A model generated the notes under the pieces. It made no database searches, had not been told where the DNA came from, and saw nothing but the letters and a program-made list of their open reading frames with translations. Made by a program: the position numbers and the translations under genes. Source: Nocardiopsis metallicus (GTDB lineage: Bacteria > Actinomycetota > Actinomycetes > Streptosporangiales > Streptosporangiaceae). From it: 64,000 bases of DNA. How positions within the stretch are numbered: position 1 is the stretch's first letter; the number at the start of each line of letters is the position of its first letter. Shown here piece by piece: positions 61,532-64,000 of the stretch. Where the stretch lies: the NCBI RefSeq assembly GCF_014201115.1, contig NZ_JACHDO010000001.1, positions 6,386,001-6,450,000 of the forward strand, written 5' to 3'.

Positions 61532-62560
61532 TCACCCGGCCGCGTCGTCCCCTGTCACAGGGGGCGGTGCGGCCGACGTATTTCCCGGGGGTGGCGCGGT
61601 CGAGTCGCGGACGACCAGGGCGGTCTCCAGGGAGACCGTGCCCGCGGAGCCGCCTGAGGTCACTGACTGGAGGAGGAGGTCGACCGCGCCGCGTCCGGCC
61701 TCGGCCACCGGCATGTGCACCGTGGTCAGGGCGGGGGCGGTGTACCGGGCCAGGTGGCTGTCGTCCACGCCGACCACGCTGAGGTCGCCCGGGACGCTCA
61801 GCCCGAGCTCGGCCGACCGGCGGATCAGGCCGAAGGCGACGAGGTCGTTGTGGGCCAGGACGGCGGTGGCGCCGCTGGCCGCGACCTCCTCGGCGGCGGC
61901 GCGGCCGCCCTCCTCGGTGGGCGGGTTGGGGCCGATCCGCTGGATCAGCACCCCGTGGTCGTCGGCGACGCGGTTGGCGGCGCGCTCGATCTCCCCGCTG
62001 GTCCAGGCCCGGCCGGGGCCGCTGAGCAGGGCGATCTCGCGGTGTCCGAGGGCGAGCAGGTGCTCCATGGCTTTGCGGGCGCCCGAACCGACGTCCATCA
62101 GCACCCCGGGTACGCCCGGCGGTCGGCGGTTGACCACGACCAGCGGGAGTTCCTCGGCGAGGGCGGTGATGGCGGTGTTGGTCAGCCGGGGTGCGACCAG
62201 GACGGCGCCGTCCACCTGCTTGGCCATCGAGCGGACCAACTCCTCCTCCACGCGAGACTGTTCGTCGGTGTCGGCGATGAACACGTGGTAGTCGCGGGCG
62301 CGGGCCTGGGCCTGGGCGGCCTTGAGCAGCGGGGGGAAGAAGGGATTGGCGATGTCGGCCACGATCAGACCGAGGTTGCCGGTCCGCCGGGTGGACAGGG
62401 CCCGGGCGGCCCGGTTGGGCCGGTAGCCGAGCTCCTCCGCCGCGGCCAGGACCCGGGCGCGGGTCTCGGGGTTGACCAGGTGGGCCGCGGTGAAGGCCCG
62501 CGAGACCGTGGAGACGTGGACCCCGCTCACCCGTGCCACGTCCCTGATGGTGACGGCCAC
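61532..62560 (-). CDS. LacI-family transcriptional regulator
   Basis: 342 aa; GTG start. HTH TIRDVARVSGVHVSTVSRAF, hinge RPNRAARALSTRR, then a periplasmic-binding-protein-like ligand domain (GLIVADIANPFFPPLLKAAQ, DGAVLVAPR, SVVGVDDSHLARYTAPALTTV). Such regulators repress carbohydrate genes until a sugar binds. It is divergent from the pectate lyase gene and has an operator-like palindrome (62593-62612) 33 bp upstream, so autoregulation and control of pectin use are inferred. Confidence 0.9.
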   Translation of the reverse strand: MAVTIRDVARVSGVHVSTVSRAFTAAHLVNPETRARVLAAAEELGYRPNRAARALSTRRTGNLGLIVADIANPFFPPLLKAAQAQARARDYHVFIADTDEQSRVEEELVRSMAKQVDGAVLVAPRLTNTAITALAEELPLVVVNRRPPGVPGVLMDVGSGARKAMEHLLALGHREIALLSGPGRAWTSGEIERAANRVADDHGVLIQRIGPNPPTEEGGRAAAEEVAASGATAVLAHNDLVAFGLIRRSAELGLSVPGDLSVVGVDDSHLARYTAPALTTVHMPVAEAGRGAVDLLLQSVTSGGSAGTVSLETALVVRDSTAPPPGNTSAAPPPVTGDDAAG

Positions 62561-62592
62561 CCGTGTACCCCGTTTCGCTGATGCGGTGCTGT

Positions 62593-62612
62593 TGCAGCAA
62601 CCGTTTGCTGCA
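62593..62612 (-). promoter_or_regulatory. LacI-type operator near the regulator start
   Basis: TGCAGCAACCGTTTGCTGCA: palindrome with 9 of 10 pairs and a central CG. It lies just upstream of the LacI-family gene on the minus strand and shares the core GCAA(A/C)CGTTTG with 62738-62749. Confidence 0.65.
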
Positions 62613-62737
62613 CGGAATCCGTTCCGAGCTTGCCGCTTTTGTCATCCTGTCCTATCGAAGGCCCGCTTTTCCAGGGTTTTCCGAGCGGAACTTCGCCGAG
62701 GAGGGTTGACGCTCCCCGGTGGATCAGAGAGATTCTT

Positions 62738-62749
62738 GCAAACGTTTGT
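62738..62749 (+). promoter_or_regulatory. LacI-type operator upstream of the pectate lyase
   Basis: GCAAACGTTTGT contains a perfect 10-bp palindrome CAAACGTTTG with central CG, 47 bp before the lyase ATG, a typical repressor position. Confidence 0.6.
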
Positions 62750-62795
62750 CGTTGGATCCCCGTGTTTCCCCCCGATCCCCCGAGGAGCAACCCCC

Positions 62796-64000
62796 ATGCG
62801 TAGGTCCACCCCGCGCCCGACCCTGGCGCTGGCCCTGGCCGGGTCGGTCCTGTTGGCCGCCACCTCCTTCACACCAGCCGCCGCCGAACCCGATCCCGAC
62901 CCCCGCGGTATCGGCCGCCAGACCCTGCCCGAGGGCGACGGCTGGGGCTCGGCCGGATACGGAACCACGGGCGGTTCCGAGGCCGCCCCGGAGGACGTCT
63001 ACGTGGTCTCCACCTTCGAGGACTTCCGCGCGGCGGTCGGCGGCAAGGACGACGACACGCCCAGAATCGTCTACGTCCAGGGCACCATCGACGCCAACAC
63101 CAGCGCCGACGGGACTCCACTGACCTGCGCGGACTACGCCGTGGACGGGTACACGCTGGAGGAGTACCTGGAGACCTACGACCCCGAGGAGTGGGGCTGG
63201 GAGGACGTGGAGGGCCCGTTGGAGGACGCCCGGCTCGCCTCGGCCGCCGTGCAGGAAGCGCAGATCAGGGTGGAGGTCGGATCCAACACCACGATCCTGG
63301 GCCTGGGCGACGACGCAGTCCTGACCGGTGTGAACCTGCGGGTCTACGACGTCGACAACGTCATCCTGCGCAACCTGACCTTCTCCGACACCCACGACTG
63401 CTTCCCCGGCTGGGACCCCGGCGACGGCGACAGCGGTAACTGGAACTCCGAGTACGACCAGGTGGAGGTCTCCGGCGCGACCAACGTGTGGGTGGACCAC
63501 AACACCTTCAATGACGGGGACAACCCCGGGACGGAGCTGCCCGAGCACTTCGGCCGCAAGTACGAGGTGCACGACGGCCTGCTGGACATCGTGCGGGAGA
63601 CCGACCTGGTCACGGTCTCCCGGAACCACTTCGACGGGCGCGACAAGGCCATGCTGCTCGGCAACAGCGACGGCCGGACCACCGACCGGGGCTACCTGCG
63701 GGTGACCTGGCGGCACAACCACTTCGACGGGCTGGGGGAGCGGGCGCCCCGGGTGCGCTACGGCCAGGTGCACGTGCACAACAACTACTACACGGTCCGC
63801 GACCCGGACCACTTCGGCTACAGCCTGGGCGTCGGCGTGGAGTCGCACCTGTACGCGGAGAACAACATCTTCGACCTGCACGACGGGATCGGCGCCGGTG
63901 AGCTGCTGTACAACTGGGGCGGCACGGACATCGTGGAGCGGGGCAACGTGCTGCTGAGCGAGGGCAAGGGCCGGTTGAACCCGGTGGACCTGGTCGCCGA
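62796..64000 (+). CDS. secreted pectate lyase, polysaccharide lyase family 1 (3' end outside window)
   Basis: 401 codons visible with no stop; ATG 62796 with GAGGAG upstream. Signal peptide (RRSTPRPTLALALAGSVLLA... cleavage near AAA-EP at about 33), then the PL1 beta-helix: GGWGSAGYGTTGGSEA-like start (seen as GWGSAGYGTTGGSE), LGLGDDAVLTG, VILRNLTFSDTHDCFPGWD, VWVDHNTFNDG, KAMLLGNSDG, and the catalytic RHNHFDGLGERAPRVRYG with R-x-P-R. It cleaves polygalacturonate by beta-elimination outside the cell with Ca2+. Controlled, by inference, by the adjacent LacI-family regulator. Confidence 0.9.
   Translation, partial: MRRSTPRPTLALALAGSVLLAATSFTPAAAEPDPDPRGIGRQTLPEGDGWGSAGYGTTGGSEAAPEDVYVVSTFEDFRAAVGGKDDDTPRIVYVQGTIDANTSADGTPLTCADYAVDGYTLEEYLETYDPEEWGWEDVEGPLEDARLASAAVQEAQIRVEVGSNTTILGLGDDAVLTGVNLRVYDVDNVILRNLTFSDTHDCFPGWDPGDGDSGNWNSEYDQVEVSGATNVWVDHNTFNDGDNPGTELPEHFGRKYEVHDGLLDIVRETDLVTVSRNHFDGRDKAMLLGNSDGRTTDRGYLRVTWRHNHFDGLGERAPRVRYGQVHVHNNYYTVRDPDHFGYSLGVGVESHLYAENNIFDLHDGIGAGELLYNWGGTDIVERGNVLLSEGKGRLNPVDLVA

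Noticed and set aside
60099-62645. 848-codon minus-strand frame joining the LacI region and the antisense of resB/ccsB
   Set aside because: Different frame from the LacI gene and no recognisable domains.

Overview
The window is GC-rich chromosomal DNA from an actinomycete. Core genes follow a familiar actinobacterial order (ppa, dacB, zinc metalloprotease, tilS, hpt, ftsH, fol cluster; panC, nad genes, coaX, lysS; lsr2, clpC; radA). GTG/TTG starts and leaderless genes with TAnnnT -10 boxes about 7 nt upstream are common. Two chaplin-type genes, a subtilisin-inhibitor (SSI) gene, Lsr2 and a BldC-like helix-turn-helix protein point to a mycelial, sporulating lineage; a Nocardiopsis-like organism is my best guess, inferred from gene content only.

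Layout. 1-2.7 kb: the end of holB, a secreted TAP-type lipoprotein hydrolase, and tRNA-Thr(CGU) with a terminator hairpin. 3.0-10.2 kb, the most unusual part: two tandem giant paralogs, each a right-handed beta-helix N-terminus joined to two CbbX/SpoVK-type AAA+ domains. Each is preceded by the same promoter-like element, and the second AAA+ module of the downstream copy has lost its Walker residues. The pair ends in a 53-bp tandem repeat array whose unit recurs singly at about 16.9 and 48.9 kb. 10.2-14.9 kb: small membrane proteins, a DnaQ-type exonuclease, a gene behind a LexA-like box, a cupin-like protein and a sigma-region-2-like membrane protein.

14.9-25.5 kb: housekeeping block with pyrophosphatase, PBP4-type carboxypeptidase, TilS, HPRT, FtsH and an overlapping folate operon (folE, folP, NTF2-like, folB, folK, DUF3180). 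25.7-27.9 kb: a YdbS/YdbT-type PH-domain pair. 28.1-29.1 kb: two chaplins. 29.3-34.6 kb: pantothenate/NAD/CoA genes, including a single-frame NadB-NadC fusion. 35-43 kb: lysS, a LuxR-type HTH protein, an ArgA-like acetyltransferase, lsr2, and clpC behind a ClgR-type box. 43-52 kb: DUF3105 protein, mutY, SSI inhibitor, radA, a GDSL esterase, an NlpC/P60 hydrolase, a TIM-barrel isomerase and proC. 52-57 kb: a large Pro/Gly-rich membrane protein near a consensus CRP-type site, an AcuC-type deacetylase, a putative phosphatase and a BldC-like HTH gene. 57.3-61.5 kb: a system II cytochrome c maturation operon (TlpA/ResA-like, CcdA, ResB, CcsB). 61.5-64 kb: a LacI-family regulator divergent from a secreted pectate lyase (cut by the window end), each with a matching operator.

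Most genes are ordinary core functions. The candidate undescribed system is the tandem beta-helix/double-AAA+ pair. No transposase, integrase, prophage or CRISPR array was seen.
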